DNA of 64,000 nt from Deltaproteobacteria bacterium (GCA_021824175.1 JAKALP010000014.1:1-64000); one strand, 5' to 3'; numbered from the stretch's first letter, positions 37,604 through 47,609 are shown. The notes: a model not told the origin generated them from the sequence alone. Numbers and translations are program-made.

Positions 37604-37708
37604 CGGCCGACCGGCATCCGGTCAGCCCGGATGGAGCGCTTCGACCACGCCGTGCGCGAGTCGGCCGCGCGGGAAAAATGATTCCGATGGGAGATTCCGA
37701 AGTAAGCG

Positions 37709-38374
37709 CTATGCTTTCTTCTGCTGCACCAAGCCCTGCTCGATGGCGTAGGCGGTCAGGGCGGCGGCATTGTGCAGGTCCAGCTTGGCCATGATATTGG
37801 CGCGGTGTTTTTCGACGGTCTTGGTGCTGATGTTGAGCAGGTCGCCGATCTCTTTGTTCATATATCCTTCGGCCAGCAGCTTGAGTACTTCACGCTCACG
37901 CTGAGTGATGGTTTCCCAGTTGCTTTTTTCCTTCAGGGTCTTGTGGCCGCTCAAATAACCGGCCATGACTTCATCGGCAATCCCCGGACTGATAAAGGTC
38001 TTGCCGGCCATGACGCTGTCGATGGCCATGAATAGTTCTTCGCGGCTGGCATCCTTGATACAGTAACCGTTGGCGCCGGCCTTGAATGTTTCCAGCACAT
38101 ACTGGTCGGATTCATGGATGGTCAATACCAGAATTTTCATCTCCGGAAACTGAGTGCGCACATCGTTGACCACGCTGATGCCGCTGAGCCTGGGCATGGA
38201 GAGGTCCAGCAGTAAAAGATCGGGAGTGTGTTTGCGCACGCAATGAATGGCTTCCAGGCCGTCCTGGGCTTCGGCCACCACCTCCAAATCCTCATTGGCG
38301 GCCAGTAAGGCTTTGAGCCCTTCCCTGAACAGTTGATGGTCTTCGGCAATGACTACTTTCTTCTTGGTCTTCAT
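37709..38374 (-). CDS. NarL/FixJ-family DNA-binding response regulator
   Basis: 221 residues: receiver with EDH at 11-13, Asp57 (LLLLDLSMPRLSG), VLTIHES and Lys in YCIKDAS, then a LuxR-type helix-turn-helix (ITQREREVLKLLAEGYMNKE, NISTKTVEKHRANIMAKL). Expected to be phosphorylated by a HisKA_3 kinase; two are present at 31.5 and 35.8 kb. Targets unknown. Confidence 0.92.
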   Translation of the reverse strand: MKTKKKVVIAEDHQLFREGLKALLAANEDLEVVAEAQDGLEAIHCVRKHTPDLLLLDLSMPRLSGISVVNDVRTQFPEMKILVLTIHESDQYVLETFKAGANGYCIKDASREELFMAIDSVMAGKTFISPGIADEVMAGYLSGHKTLKEKSNWETITQREREVLKLLAEGYMNKEIGDLLNISTKTVEKHRANIMAKLDLHNAAALTAYAIEQGLVQQKKA

Positions 38375-38610
38375 CGTTTAACTCCATCATCCGTATCTGA
38401 TAATTGGGCACTGTTGTTCATTGAACCGGACCAATGATGCTCATTAAGAAATGGTTCCTCAATGAGTGATTGGCGAGAATATCTCTTGCTACTTGTTTCT
38501 ATGGCAATCCGCGCATTGTGTAAAGCGTATTGTGCAACTCAAAGGATTCCAGGGGATGGTGATCATTCCCAATTCAGGGGAATTGCCTCGTCGACCCATT
38601 GAGCCGCCAA

Positions 38611-40035
38611 CTACCCGCCTTTCCTGGGAGAGTGGTAATGGGTCGACAACCCGTGAAGCAGTTGGGCGGCCTCCATGAGGGTTTCCGATAAGGTGGGGTG
38701 CGGATGGATCGTCAAACCCAGATCGGTCACATTGGCCCCCATTTCCATGGCCAGGACGCATTCGGCGATCAATTCGCCTGCTCCGGGCCCAACCATGCCC
38801 ACGCCCAAAATCCGCTCGTTTTCCGGCGCCACGATCAGTTTGGTCAAACCGTCATTGCGTCCCATGGTGGCGGCCCGGCCGGAGGCGGCCCAGGGAAAGC
38901 GCACGGTCCGAAATTCGATGCCGCGCTCTTTGGCGGCCGATTCGCTCAAACCGGCCCAGGCGATTTCCGGGTCGGTGAACACCACGGCTGGAATGGCGGC
39001 TGGTTCAAAGGCCACCTTGCGGCCGGCGATAGCTTCCGCCGCAATACGTCCCTCATGGGTGGCCTTGTGCGCCAGCATGGGCTCGCCGGCCACATCGCCG
39101 ATGGCGAAAATTCGAGGGTCGGTGGTACGCCGTTGGGCATCTACCCGAATGAACCCGCGGCTGTCCACTTCCACGCGGGTTCGGTCCAGTCCCAATCGGA
39201 CTGAATTGGGGCGCCGCCCCACGGCGATCAGGACTTTGTTAAACAGCTGGGCTTTATCATCGACATTCGCTCCGGCAAAGGTCACCTTGACGCCGTTTTT
39301 CTGGTCCTTCGCGGTTTTCACCGTGGTATTTAAGTGAATGGCGACCAACCGCTGAGACAATTGCCGGGCCAGAAACCGGACCATATCCGGGTCCACGCCG
39401 GGCAGCAGGCTGTCGGCCATTTCAGCCACGGTCACTTCCGACCCCAGGGCCGCATAGACCGTTCCCAATTCCAGCCCGATGTAGCCGCCGCCGATCACCA
39501 GGAGCTTTTTGGGAATGCTTTTCAGCTCCAGGGCAGCGGCGGCATCCAGAAAATTACCAGACTCGGTTTCCATATCCGGTAGTTCCGCGGCCCGAGAGCC
39601 AGTGGCGATGATGGCGTGCTCGAAGGTCAGGTCAAATGGTTGGCCTTTCAGGGGCCAAATGTGGAGCGATTCACTGTCCCGAAATGTGGCTGTGGCGCGG
39701 ATGTGTTCGATTTTCTTCTGGCGGGCCAGCTGCCCCACCCCACCGGTCAGCTGCGCGACCACGCCGTTTTTCCACTCCCTGAGCATTTTCAGATCGATCT
39801 GCGGGGGGCCAAACCGGATACCCCAGGCCTGCGCCTGCCTGGCCTCAAATACCAGCTTGGCCGCATGCAGCAAGGCTTTGGAGGGAATACACCCCTCGTA
39901 CAGACACACGCCGCCCGGGGACTCTCTGGGATCGATCAGCGTGACCTGCAGGCCCAGATCCGCGGCCATAAACGCCGCGGCATATCCGCCCGGCCCGCCG
40001 CCGATTACCGCCAGTTGGGTTTTGTCGGTGCTCAT
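38611..40035 (-). CDS. lpdA: dihydrolipoyl dehydrogenase (E3)
   Basis: 474 residues. FAD motif GGGPGGYAA at 12-20, redox disulfide CLYEGC (Cys44, Cys49) inside GGVCLYEGCIPSK, NAD motif VIGGGYIGLELG, second FAD block RIFAIGDVAG, and the C-terminal His-Glu pair in HPHPTLSE. It reoxidises the lipoyl arms of E2. Third gene of aceE-aceF-lpdA, ten bases after aceF. Confidence 0.94.
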   Translation of the reverse strand: MSTDKTQLAVIGGGPGGYAAAFMAADLGLQVTLIDPRESPGGVCLYEGCIPSKALLHAAKLVFEARQAQAWGIRFGPPQIDLKMLREWKNGVVAQLTGGVGQLARQKKIEHIRATATFRDSESLHIWPLKGQPFDLTFEHAIIATGSRAAELPDMETESGNFLDAAAALELKSIPKKLLVIGGGYIGLELGTVYAALGSEVTVAEMADSLLPGVDPDMVRFLARQLSQRLVAIHLNTTVKTAKDQKNGVKVTFAGANVDDKAQLFNKVLIAVGRRPNSVRLGLDRTRVEVDSRGFIRVDAQRRTTDPRIFAIGDVAGEPMLAHKATHEGRIAAEAIAGRKVAFEPAAIPAVVFTDPEIAWAGLSESAAKERGIEFRTVRFPWAASGRAATMGRNDGLTKLIVAPENERILGVGMVGPGAGELIAECVLAMEMGANVTDLGLTIHPHPTLSETLMEAAQLLHGLSTHYHSPRKGG

Positions 40036-40045
40036 GGTTCTCTCC

Positions 40046-41407
40046 TTAATCCAGGTGCAGGTTCAAGGGTTGCTCCAGACTCTCACAGATCCAGCGCAAA
40101 AAACGGGCTGCATCAGCGCCATCGATGATGCGATGGTCATAGGATAAGGCCAGCGGCAGCATGGGATGGGGAACGAACGCGCCATCCACCAGCACAGGCT
40201 CAATCCGCGTCCGACTGATGCCCAACAAGGCAGCCTGAGGCCACACGATAATAGGCGTAAATTGCGTGCCGCCGATACCACCCTGGTTGGAAATGGTAAA
40301 GGTGCCGCCTTCCATCTCATCGGGTTTGATCTTTTTGGTGCGCGCTCGTTCGGCCAGATCGGCGATCTCCCGGGCCAGCTGAAAGATGCCTTTGCGATCC
40401 GCATTCCGCACCACCGGCACCAGCAGCCCCCGTTCAGTATCCACGGCCAGACCGATGTGTACATACTTTTTGAAAATAAGCCGGTCGCCGGCCATATCGA
40501 TACTGCAGTTGAAGTTGGGGAATTTTAAAAGGGCTGCCGCGCAGATTTTCATGACCACGGCGGTGAGGGTCAATTTGACGCCGCGCCGTTGGAAATCGGC
40601 TTTATTTCTGCGCAGAAATTCCTCCACATGGTTCAGATCGGTGCGGTCAAACTGGGTGACATGCGGAATTTGCTGCCAGGAGTGGGCCATGCCGCGGGCG
40701 GTCAAACGGCGCACGGTGCTCAATTCAACCATATCCACCGGTCCCCAATGGCTGAAATCGGGCAACGGAACCTCAGCCAATGCACTCGGCCCGGCCAGTG
40801 GCAGGGCCGCCAACCCTTGGCGTGCGGCGGTTTTGACATCCTCCTGGCGGATGCGGCCGCCGGGGCCCGTGCCGCTGATACGATGAATATCCAGACCCAG
40901 CTCCCGCGCAAAGCGGCGCACCGATGGGGCCGCCGGCGCTGGTGGCCGTGTTTCGGCCTCCAGGAATTGGGCCGCGGCTTTGCCAACAGATACTTCCCGG
41001 CCCGCTTTCTTCTCCGCGGAAGCCCGCTCCTCAGCCGATGGTCTGGGTTGCTCGGCCTCCTGGGCCGGCGTTTGGTCCTCGGTTTCGTCTTCCGGCTCCG
41101 CCGGAGCTGGCGCTCCTGCTTCTGGTGCCACCTTTGAAGCCGTTTCAGGCGGACCTGCTTCTTCTTCGGCATCAGTTTCCACGCGCGCGATCACGTCTCC
41201 CACATTCATTACTTCGTTTTCGCGGGCCAGAAGTTCAACGATTTTCCCTTTTTGGGTGGAGGGAATTTCAACCAGCGCTTTTTCGGTTTCAAACTCCATA
41301 AGGATGTCGTCGATTTCGATCCAGTCTCCCACCTTGACCAATACCTTGACCACCTTGCCGGAGGTGACGTTCTCGCTGATCTCCGGGATCCTGACTTCCT
41401 TTAGCAT
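40046..41407 (-). CDS. aceF: pyruvate dehydrogenase E2, dihydrolipoamide acetyltransferase
   Basis: 453 residues. One N-terminal lipoyl domain with Lys43 in FETEKALVEIPS, an Ala/Pro/Glu-rich linker (80-135), a peripheral-subunit-binding domain (RRFARELGLDIHRISGTG at about 160-180) and a catalytic domain ending with YDHRIIDGADAARFL, whose His is the acetyltransferase residue. One lipoyl domain instead of the three of E. coli AceF. Sits 46 bases after aceE. Confidence 0.93.
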   Translation of the reverse strand: MLKEVRIPEISENVTSGKVVKVLVKVGDWIEIDDILMEFETEKALVEIPSTQKGKIVELLARENEVMNVGDVIARVETDAEEEAGPPETASKVAPEAGAPAPAEPEDETEDQTPAQEAEQPRPSAEERASAEKKAGREVSVGKAAAQFLEAETRPPAPAAPSVRRFARELGLDIHRISGTGPGGRIRQEDVKTAARQGLAALPLAGPSALAEVPLPDFSHWGPVDMVELSTVRRLTARGMAHSWQQIPHVTQFDRTDLNHVEEFLRRNKADFQRRGVKLTLTAVVMKICAAALLKFPNFNCSIDMAGDRLIFKKYVHIGLAVDTERGLLVPVVRNADRKGIFQLAREIADLAERARTKKIKPDEMEGGTFTISNQGGIGGTQFTPIIVWPQAALLGISRTRIEPVLVDGAFVPHPMLPLALSYDHRIIDGADAARFLRWICESLEQPLNLHLD

Positions 41408-41453
41408 GCCTCCTCCCTGGTTCTCTTAAAATTTCTGCTTGATAGATGGTTCG

Positions 41454-44135
41454 TTAAAAAGATGGATCGGCTTTGGATGGATCGATCTGCAATTTTTTAA
41501 TTGCTTTTTTTACTACCGCGGTGGAGATCTTCTTCTCACGCGCCAAGGCGCTCAGGGCTGCGAAGGCGATATGGCGCGCATCGACTTCGAAGAAATCGCG
41601 CAGTCCGGCGCGCGCGTCGCTGCGACCGTAACCGTCGGTGCCCAGCAGGGTCATCGGCCCTGGGACCCATTTAGCGATGGAGGCTGGCAGGGCGCGCACA
41701 TAGTCGGAGGCGGCAACGAAGACCCCCTCTTCTTCCGCCAACTGCCGTGCCAGGTAGCATTCGCCGGGCTTTTTTTCCGGATGGCGCATATTCTCCCGGT
41801 CGGTGGCCACGGCATCCCGGTAGAGATTCTTATAACTGGTGACGCTCCACACATCCGCGGAGATATCGAATTGCTTTTCCAGAAGCTCCCGCGCTTTGAC
41901 GGCTTCATTTAAAATGGTGCCGCTGCCGAAGAGATGGACTTTGTTACCGCCGCGCCGCGACGTGGAGGCCTTGAACTTGTAAATTCCGTTGAGAATGCCT
42001 TCTTCAACCCCTTTGGGCATGGGCGGCATGGGGTAGAATTCGTTCATGATGGTCAGGTAATAAATCACGTTATCGCCCGCTTCGAGCATACGGCGCATAC
42101 CTTCGCGGATGATGAGGGCGATCTCATAGGAAAAGGCCGGGTCGTAGGCCATCACATTGGGATGGGCATAGGCCAGCAGATGACTATGGCCGTCCTGGTG
42201 CTGCAGGCCTTCGCCGGCTAAGGTGGTGCGGCCCGAGGTTGCTCCTAAAAGAAATCCGCGCGCCTGGGCATCGCCGGCGGCCCAGATAAAATCCCCGATG
42301 CGCTGAAAGCCGAACATGGAGTAGAAAAAGAAAAACGGGATGGTCTGAAGGCCGTGAGTCGAGTAGGCCGTTCCCGCTGCGATGAAGGAGGAAATGGCGC
42401 CGGCTTCAGTAATGCCCTCTTCCAGGATCTGGCCGTCTTTGGCTTCCTTGTAGTACAAAAGACTTTCGGCATCCACCGGTTCGTAGGTTTGGCCGATGGA
42501 GGAGTAAATGCCGACGCTTCGAAACAATGCTTCCATGCCGAAGGTGCGCGCTTCGTCGGGTACGATGGGCACGATGTACGGGCCGATCTTTTTATCCTTC
42601 AGCAACTTGGACAGCAAATGCACCATCGCCATGGTGGTGGCCACCTCGCGCTCGCCGGAACCTTCCAGGAATTCCGCATACAGATCCTGGGCCGGCGGCC
42701 GGGAAACCGGCACGGACCAACTGCGGGCCGGCAAATAACCGCCCAGCCGGGCGCGGCACTCGTGGAGATACCTCATCTCTTCGCTGCCGGGATCGGGACG
42801 GTAAAAGGGCGCTGCCTTGATCGTATTGTCCGGGATGGGAATGCCGAAGCGGCTGCGGAAACGACGCAGTTCATCTTCATTCAATTTCTTCTGCTGATGG
42901 GTCACATTGCGGCCCTCACCGGCTTCGCCCAGCCCGTAACCTTTGATGGTCTTGGCCAGAATCACGGTGGGCGCGCCCTCATGGGCTACGGCGGCTTTGT
43001 AGGCGGCATACACTTTCTGGGGGTCATGGCCGCCCCGGCGCAGCTTGCGCAACTGGTCGTCGGAGTAGTTGCGCACCATTTCCGCCAGTTGGGGATACTT
43101 GCCGAAGAAGTCCCTGCGGATATAGTCTCCGCCCTCGGTGGAGTACTTCTGGTACTGGCCGTCGCAGACCTCTTCCATGCGTTTGACCAGCAGGCCTTGA
43201 TGGTCCTGGGCCAGCAGCGGGTCCCAGTCGCCGCCCCAGATCACCTTGATCACATGCCAGCCGGCCCCGCGAAAGGCGGCTTCGAGCTCCTGGATGATCT
43301 TGCCGTTACCGCGCACCGGCCCGTCCAGGCGCTGCAGATTGCAGTTGACCACGAAGATCAAATTATCCAGGTGTTCCCGGGCCGGCAAAGTAATGGCGCC
43401 CAGCGATTCCGGTTCGTCCAGTTCGCCGTCACCCAAAAAGGCCCACACCTTCTGATCGCTCTTTTCGATGAGGCCGCGGTCCCGCAGATAACGATTGAAT
43501 CGGGCTTGATAAATCGCCATCAGGGGCGACAATCCCATGGAGACCGTGGGAAACTGCCAGAAATCGGGCATCAGGCGCGGGTGCGGATAGGAAGGCAGGC
43601 CGCCGGGGCGTAGCTCGCGGCGAAAGTTCTCCAACTGCTGCTCGCTGAGGCGGCCCTCCAGAAAAGCCCGGGCATAGATCCCTGGCGAAGCGTGTCCCTG
43701 AAAATAGACGACATCGCCCGGATGTTGGGGGCTTTTTGCTCTGAAAAAATGGTTGAACCCGACCTCGAAGAGCGTGGCGCACGAGGCATAGGTGGAGATA
43801 TGGCCGCCGATGCCGCTGCTTTCCCGGTTGGCGCGCACCACCATGGCCATGGCATTCCAGCGGTTGATGCTCTTGATGCGCCGCTCGATTTCACGGCTGC
43901 CCGGAAAGGCGGTCTGCTGGGAGACATTGATGGTGTTGATATAAGGCGTATTGGCGCTGAAAGGAAATCCGACGCCCAGCTCCTGGGCGCGTGTCTGCAA
44001 CAAACGCAGCAGCTCGCGCACCCGGTCCGGTCCCTGGCTATTCAGGACGAATTCCAGCGACTCGATCCACTCGCGGTTTTCATAGGTCGCTTCTGCATCC
44101 AATTGGTCGGCTCGCTTGCCTTGCGTCGGGTTCAT
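41454..44135 (-). CDS. aceE: pyruvate dehydrogenase E1, homodimeric type
   Basis: 893 residues from ATG 44135 (MNPTQGKRAD), which follows CGGAGATTCGA; a 13-residue longer frame has no site. The homodimeric AceE family is clear: ANTPYINTI near the start, ThDP motif GDGELDEPESLGAI to NCNLQRLDGPVRGN, and EGITEAGAISSFIAAGTAY in the second half. It decarboxylates pyruvate and acetylates E2. First gene of the operon. A pyruvate dehydrogenase complex is more usual in aerobic or facultative bacteria, where sulfate reducers rely on pyruvate:ferredoxin oxidoreductase. Confidence 0.95.
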   Translation of the reverse strand: MNPTQGKRADQLDAEATYENREWIESLEFVLNSQGPDRVRELLRLLQTRAQELGVGFPFSANTPYINTINVSQQTAFPGSREIERRIKSINRWNAMAMVVRANRESSGIGGHISTYASCATLFEVGFNHFFRAKSPQHPGDVVYFQGHASPGIYARAFLEGRLSEQQLENFRRELRPGGLPSYPHPRLMPDFWQFPTVSMGLSPLMAIYQARFNRYLRDRGLIEKSDQKVWAFLGDGELDEPESLGAITLPAREHLDNLIFVVNCNLQRLDGPVRGNGKIIQELEAAFRGAGWHVIKVIWGGDWDPLLAQDHQGLLVKRMEEVCDGQYQKYSTEGGDYIRRDFFGKYPQLAEMVRNYSDDQLRKLRRGGHDPQKVYAAYKAAVAHEGAPTVILAKTIKGYGLGEAGEGRNVTHQQKKLNEDELRRFRSRFGIPIPDNTIKAAPFYRPDPGSEEMRYLHECRARLGGYLPARSWSVPVSRPPAQDLYAEFLEGSGEREVATTMAMVHLLSKLLKDKKIGPYIVPIVPDEARTFGMEALFRSVGIYSSIGQTYEPVDAESLLYYKEAKDGQILEEGITEAGAISSFIAAGTAYSTHGLQTIPFFFFYSMFGFQRIGDFIWAAGDAQARGFLLGATSGRTTLAGEGLQHQDGHSHLLAYAHPNVMAYDPAFSYEIALIIREGMRRMLEAGDNVIYYLTIMNEFYPMPPMPKGVEEGILNGIYKFKASTSRRGGNKVHLFGSGTILNEAVKARELLEKQFDISADVWSVTSYKNLYRDAVATDRENMRHPEKKPGECYLARQLAEEEGVFVAASDYVRALPASIAKWVPGPMTLLGTDGYGRSDARAGLRDFFEVDARHIAFAALSALAREKKISTAVVKKAIKKLQIDPSKADPSF

Positions 44136-44426
44136 ATTCGAATCTCCGCTGCCAGATGTGCAACAAGCCTGCACGTCATTAAAAAAACTTTGGACTGAAT
44201 GATCTTTAGATATGGCTTGTAACTGGCTTTCGTAAGCTAAATACAGCGCGGGTTGAAGTAAATACGGTCTATGCCTTATTGAGCGGTTCGTCCTTGCAAT
44301 TATTATTTAGTCCAAGCGCCGGCGGCCGGCGTGTGTCCGCATGATCCGCGCGGGCGGCCGCTGTTAGAGTCAGATACGGCCATGGCGCGAGTAAACCTTG
44401 AACCGTAAAGACGGATAGATATACCC

Positions 44427-45260
44427 ATGGAAGAGAGCGTGACTCAATTATCGGAAAGCTCCGGCCGGAGAGGGCTGTTTTCAGAATTTTTTGGCGCCAT
44501 TGGACGCGCGGGGTGGCGCGGTATCGATCATTTCGGCGCCGCCGGCATTTTCTTCATCCAGTCGTTGGCCATGATCTTCCGGCGACAGCAATTGAAGAGC
44601 ATTGTGCAGCAAATCAGTTTCATCGGCGCCCAGACCATGGGCATCATCGCCCTGGTGGCCCTGTTTACCGGCATGGTGATCGGCTTGCAGCTCTATTACA
44701 CCCTGATCAAATTCGGAGCAGTGAGCGCCATCGGCTCGGCTATCGGACTTTCGCTGGTGCGCGAATTGGGGCCGGTGTTGACGGCCATCATGATCACGGC
44801 CCGGGCCGGGTCAGCCATGACCGCCGAAATCGGCATACAACGCATCTCCGAGCAGATCGATGCGCTGATCACCATGCGCATCAACCCGCTGGCCTACCTC
44901 ATCAGTCCGCGGGTGGCCGCGGCCGTGATCAGCTTTCCGCTCCTGACGGCGTTATTCGACCTCATCGGCATTGCGGGCGGTTATCTCTCAAGCACCATTG
45001 TCACGGGTGTAAACACCGGCGCCTACTTTTACCGGCTCAAGGCCAGCCTGGCCTGGATCGACGTCATGGGCGGGTTTACCAAAGCCTTGGTGTTCGCTGT
45101 CCTGGTGGTCACGATCTGCTGTTACAACGGCTTTTACGCCCATATGCGCAAGGAAGGACGCGGTGCCCGGGGCGTAAGCCTGGCCACCACGGCGGCCGTG
45201 GTCCAGTCGTGCGTTTGTATTCTGATCAGCGACTACTTGATCACCTCATTTTTTCTTTAA
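44427..45260 (+). CDS. mlaE: MlaE-family lipid ABC transporter permease
   Basis: 277 residues. Hydrophobic protein with the MlaE signature: FIGAQTMGIIALVALFTGMV, SLVRELGPVLTAIMITARAGSAMTAEIG (split here to family blocks LVRELGPVLTA and RAGSAMTAEIG), and QIDALITMRINPLAYLI. It forms the membrane channel of a retrograde or anterograde phospholipid transporter with MlaF and MlaD. First gene of mlaE-F-D-C; ATPase gene follows 11 bases later. Confidence 0.93.
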   Translation: MEESVTQLSESSGRRGLFSEFFGAIGRAGWRGIDHFGAAGIFFIQSLAMIFRRQQLKSIVQQISFIGAQTMGIIALVALFTGMVIGLQLYYTLIKFGAVSAIGSAIGLSLVRELGPVLTAIMITARAGSAMTAEIGIQRISEQIDALITMRINPLAYLISPRVAAAVISFPLLTALFDLIGIAGGYLSSTIVTGVNTGAYFYRLKASLAWIDVMGGFTKALVFAVLVVTICCYNGFYAHMRKEGRGARGVSLATTAAVVQSCVCILISDYLITSFFL

Positions 45261-45271
45261 AAGGAATTTCC

Positions 45272-46531
45272 ATGGATCAAATCCACCCGCAACCCCTGAT
45301 CGAGGTCAAGGAACTGAGCAAGTCCTTTAATGACCGCGTGGTGCTAAACCGCGTGAATCTGAAACTGTTCAAGGGGCAGATTGTGGCGATCATCGGCAAA
45401 AGCGGCGTGGGCAAAAGCGTGCTGCTTAAGCACATCATCGGCCTGCTGGAGCCCGATGCCGGCGAAGTCCTGTTTCAAGGCATGCCCGTGGCGCGCATGA
45501 AAGCCAGGGAAAAAGAGCACTACCTTGGCAAAATCAGCTATATGTTTCAAAACAATGCCCTATTCAACTCTTTGACGGTGCATGACAATGTCGCCATGCC
45601 GCTGCGCTATCAGCGCCGGGCCGAGCGCAAAGCCATCGACGCGAAGGTGATGCAGCGCCTTGAACAAATGGAGTTGGGCGATGCGGCCGGCAAGTATCCG
45701 GGAGAGCTTTCGGGGGGCATGCAAAAACGGGTGGCCCTGGCGCGGGCGCTGATCACCGAACCGGATATCGTGCTGTTCGACGAACCCACCACCGGCCAGG
45801 ACCCCATCCGCAAAAACGCCATTCTGGGCATGATCGCCGCCTACCAGCATAAATTTAACTTCTCCGCCATCCTGATCAGCCACGACCTGCCGGATATCTT
45901 CTTTATTTCCGATATCATTCTGGCGCTTTATGATGGCAAAATCATTTTTGACGGCACGCCCGAAGCATTCGAGCATTTCGAGCATCCCTTCCGGACCGAG
46001 TTCATTCAGAGCTTGGAGCTGCTTCAGCAGGAGCTGACCGGCCTTTACTCCCGGCGCCAGTTCAAGGTGCGTTATCAGATGGATCTTTTTCGCAACCCGC
46101 GGGAGTCCGGCTATGCCTTATTGATCTTCAATCTGGAGGAACTGCCGCGGGTGGCCGAACAGTTGGGGCCTACCGCACTGCAGGAATTGATCGCCGTGAT
46201 GAGCGCCTATATTTCGAAGCACTTTAATGAAGTAGGTGGATTTTCAACGCGCTACGGCAGTACCCAATTTGTGACAATCCTGCCCCTGGCCAATGCCGAC
46301 GAGGCCGGCCGGCTGGTGGCGCTGCTGGCCAAAGACCTCACTCGAAACGGATTGAGCCGGTTGGCCTGCGCCGAATCGGCCGCGCGGGGCGGCCACCGCT
46401 CCGCATCGATCACCATCACCGCCGGGATCGCGGAAGGCAAATCGCAGACCCCTTTGAATCTGGTGATCGAGGCCGCGCGCCTGAAGCAACAGCCTCTGGT
46501 GCGATTCAACGTCAAATGCCGGGAGAATTGA
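45272..46531 (+). CDS. mlaF: MlaF-like ABC ATPase fused to degenerate GGDEF domain
   Basis: 419 residues from ATG 45272 (AAGGAA upstream). Residues 1-260 are a normal MlaF ATPase: Walker A GKSGVGKS 42-49, signature LSGGMQ 146-151, Walker B VLFDE 167-171 and His-switch SHD 203-205. Residues 281-415 add a second domain with the order and spacing of a GGDEF fold: YALLIFNLEELPRV, LGPTALQELIAVM, then RYGSTQF (327-333) exactly where RYGGDEF belongs, VTILPLANADEAGRLV and ITITAGIA. The catalytic GGDEF residues and the metal Asp are gone, so it should not make c-di-GMP. It may sense nucleotides or regulate the ATPase. MlaF normally stops near 270 residues. Confidence 0.85.
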   Translation: MDQIHPQPLIEVKELSKSFNDRVVLNRVNLKLFKGQIVAIIGKSGVGKSVLLKHIIGLLEPDAGEVLFQGMPVARMKAREKEHYLGKISYMFQNNALFNSLTVHDNVAMPLRYQRRAERKAIDAKVMQRLEQMELGDAAGKYPGELSGGMQKRVALARALITEPDIVLFDEPTTGQDPIRKNAILGMIAAYQHKFNFSAILISHDLPDIFFISDIILALYDGKIIFDGTPEAFEHFEHPFRTEFIQSLELLQQELTGLYSRRQFKVRYQMDLFRNPRESGYALLIFNLEELPRVAEQLGPTALQELIAVMSAYISKHFNEVGGFSTRYGSTQFVTILPLANADEAGRLVALLAKDLTRNGLSRLACAESAARGGHRSASITITAGIAEGKSQTPLNLVIEAARLKQQPLVRFNVKCREN

Positions 46532-46533
46532 AG

Positions 46534-46992
46534 ATGAAGAAATATGCAAGCGAAACCTGGGTGGGGTTGTTTATGACCATTGGATTGATTTGCGTGGGGT
46601 ATATGGCCATTGAATTGGGACATGTATCGCTGTTCGGCGGTGATAGCTACCCTCTGAAGGCGCGCTTTTCCGCAATATCCGAGCTTCATGCGGGCAGCCC
46701 GGTGACCATGATGGGCATCGATATCGGTCAGGTCACGGGCGTAAGCCTGGACCAGAAAGACCACCAGGCCGTGGTCCAGTTCAGGGTCCGTGATGGTATT
46801 GAAATCTACAGCGATGCCATCGCCTCCATCAAGACCCAGGGCCTCATCGGTGAAAAATATCTGGATATTGATGCGGGCGGGGCCGGGGACCAGCTCAAGC
46901 CCGGCGGCACTATCACCGACACCATACCGCCCGTCGACCTGACGGATCTGATCGGCAAATACGCTTTTGGATCGGTGGGAGGTAACAAATGA
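46534..46992 (+). CDS. mlaD: MlaD-like MCE-domain lipid-binding protein
   Basis: 152 residues from ATG 46534 with GGGAGA upstream. One N-terminal membrane anchor (VGLFMTIGLICVGYMAIEL) and one MCE domain (about 38-125: SELHAGSPVTMMGIDIGQV, IKTQGLIGEKYLDID). MCE proteins form hexameric rings that shuttle phospholipids between MlaC and the MlaEF complex. Its end overlaps the annotated mlaC start by four bases. Confidence 0.93.
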   Translation: MKKYASETWVGLFMTIGLICVGYMAIELGHVSLFGGDSYPLKARFSAISELHAGSPVTMMGIDIGQVTGVSLDQKDHQAVVQFRVRDGIEIYSDAIASIKTQGLIGEKYLDIDAGGAGDQLKPGGTITDTIPPVDLTDLIGKYAFGSVGGNK

Positions 46993-47609
46993 ACACTCGA
47001 CTTGGAAAGGATAAACCCATGCGACCATATTCCTGGATAGCGATCATGTTACTGTTACTTATCGCGGCTCCCTGCTCAGCGGCGCAAAGTTCGGCCACGC
47101 AGATGGTGGAGAGCCGGGTTCAGCAGTTGCTGAAAATTGTGGAGAGCCAATCTCCCGAGCAGACCAAAAAAAACGACATCCACCAACTGGTCAACGATTT
47201 ATTTGATTTCAACATCATGTCCAGGCTGGCCCTGAGTTACCACTGGAAGCAGATCAACGACGCCCAGCGCTCGCGTTTCGTCGACCTTTACGAGCAGCTT
47301 CTGGAAGCGACCTACATGGACCGCATACTGGCTTATAAAGGAGAAAAGGTTACTTTTGGAAGCGAAACACCACTGGGCAAAGATCGCGTCCAGGTGAACA
47401 GCCGGGTGGCGGCGGAAAATGGACCGATTGTGGTGGACTATCGGTTGATCAACGAAAACGGCCAGTGGAAAGTCTATGATTTAATCATCGAAAATGTGAG
47501 CCTGGCGCAAAACTACCGCTCCCAGTTCAACAGCATCCTGCAGCAGGGCAAATCCATGGATCAGGTACTGGAGGAGCTGCAGAAGAAGATCCAGATTAAA
47601 AAACAATGA
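46989..47609 (+). CDS. mlaC: MlaC-like periplasmic phospholipid-binding protein
   Basis: 206 residues as drawn; the ATG at 47019 (MRPYSWIAIMLLL) gives a cleaner signal peptide and has GGAAAGGA upstream, so the shorter form (196) is likely. Cleavage near CSA-AQ. The MlaC/Ttg2D fold is indicated by NDLFDFNIMSRLALSYHW, RFVDLYEQLLEATYMDRIL and GQWKVYDLIIENVSLAQNYR. It ferries phospholipid across the periplasm to MlaD. Last gene of the operon. No mlaA or mlaB is seen nearby. Confidence 0.9.
   Translation: MNTRLGKDKPMRPYSWIAIMLLLLIAAPCSAAQSSATQMVESRVQQLLKIVESQSPEQTKKNDIHQLVNDLFDFNIMSRLALSYHWKQINDAQRSRFVDLYEQLLEATYMDRILAYKGEKVTFGSETPLGKDRVQVNSRVAAENGPIVVDYRLINENGQWKVYDLIIENVSLAQNYRSQFNSILQQGKSMDQVLEELQKKIQIKKQ

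Noticed and set aside
38489-38761. Minus-strand frame ending in a CADCH string, looking like a haem motif
   Set aside because: No signal peptide, overlaps lpdA for half its length, and stops two codons after the motif; a chance CxxCH is more likely.
42354-43613. Long open frame opposite aceE
   Set aside because: Antisense shadow; no recognisable protein features.
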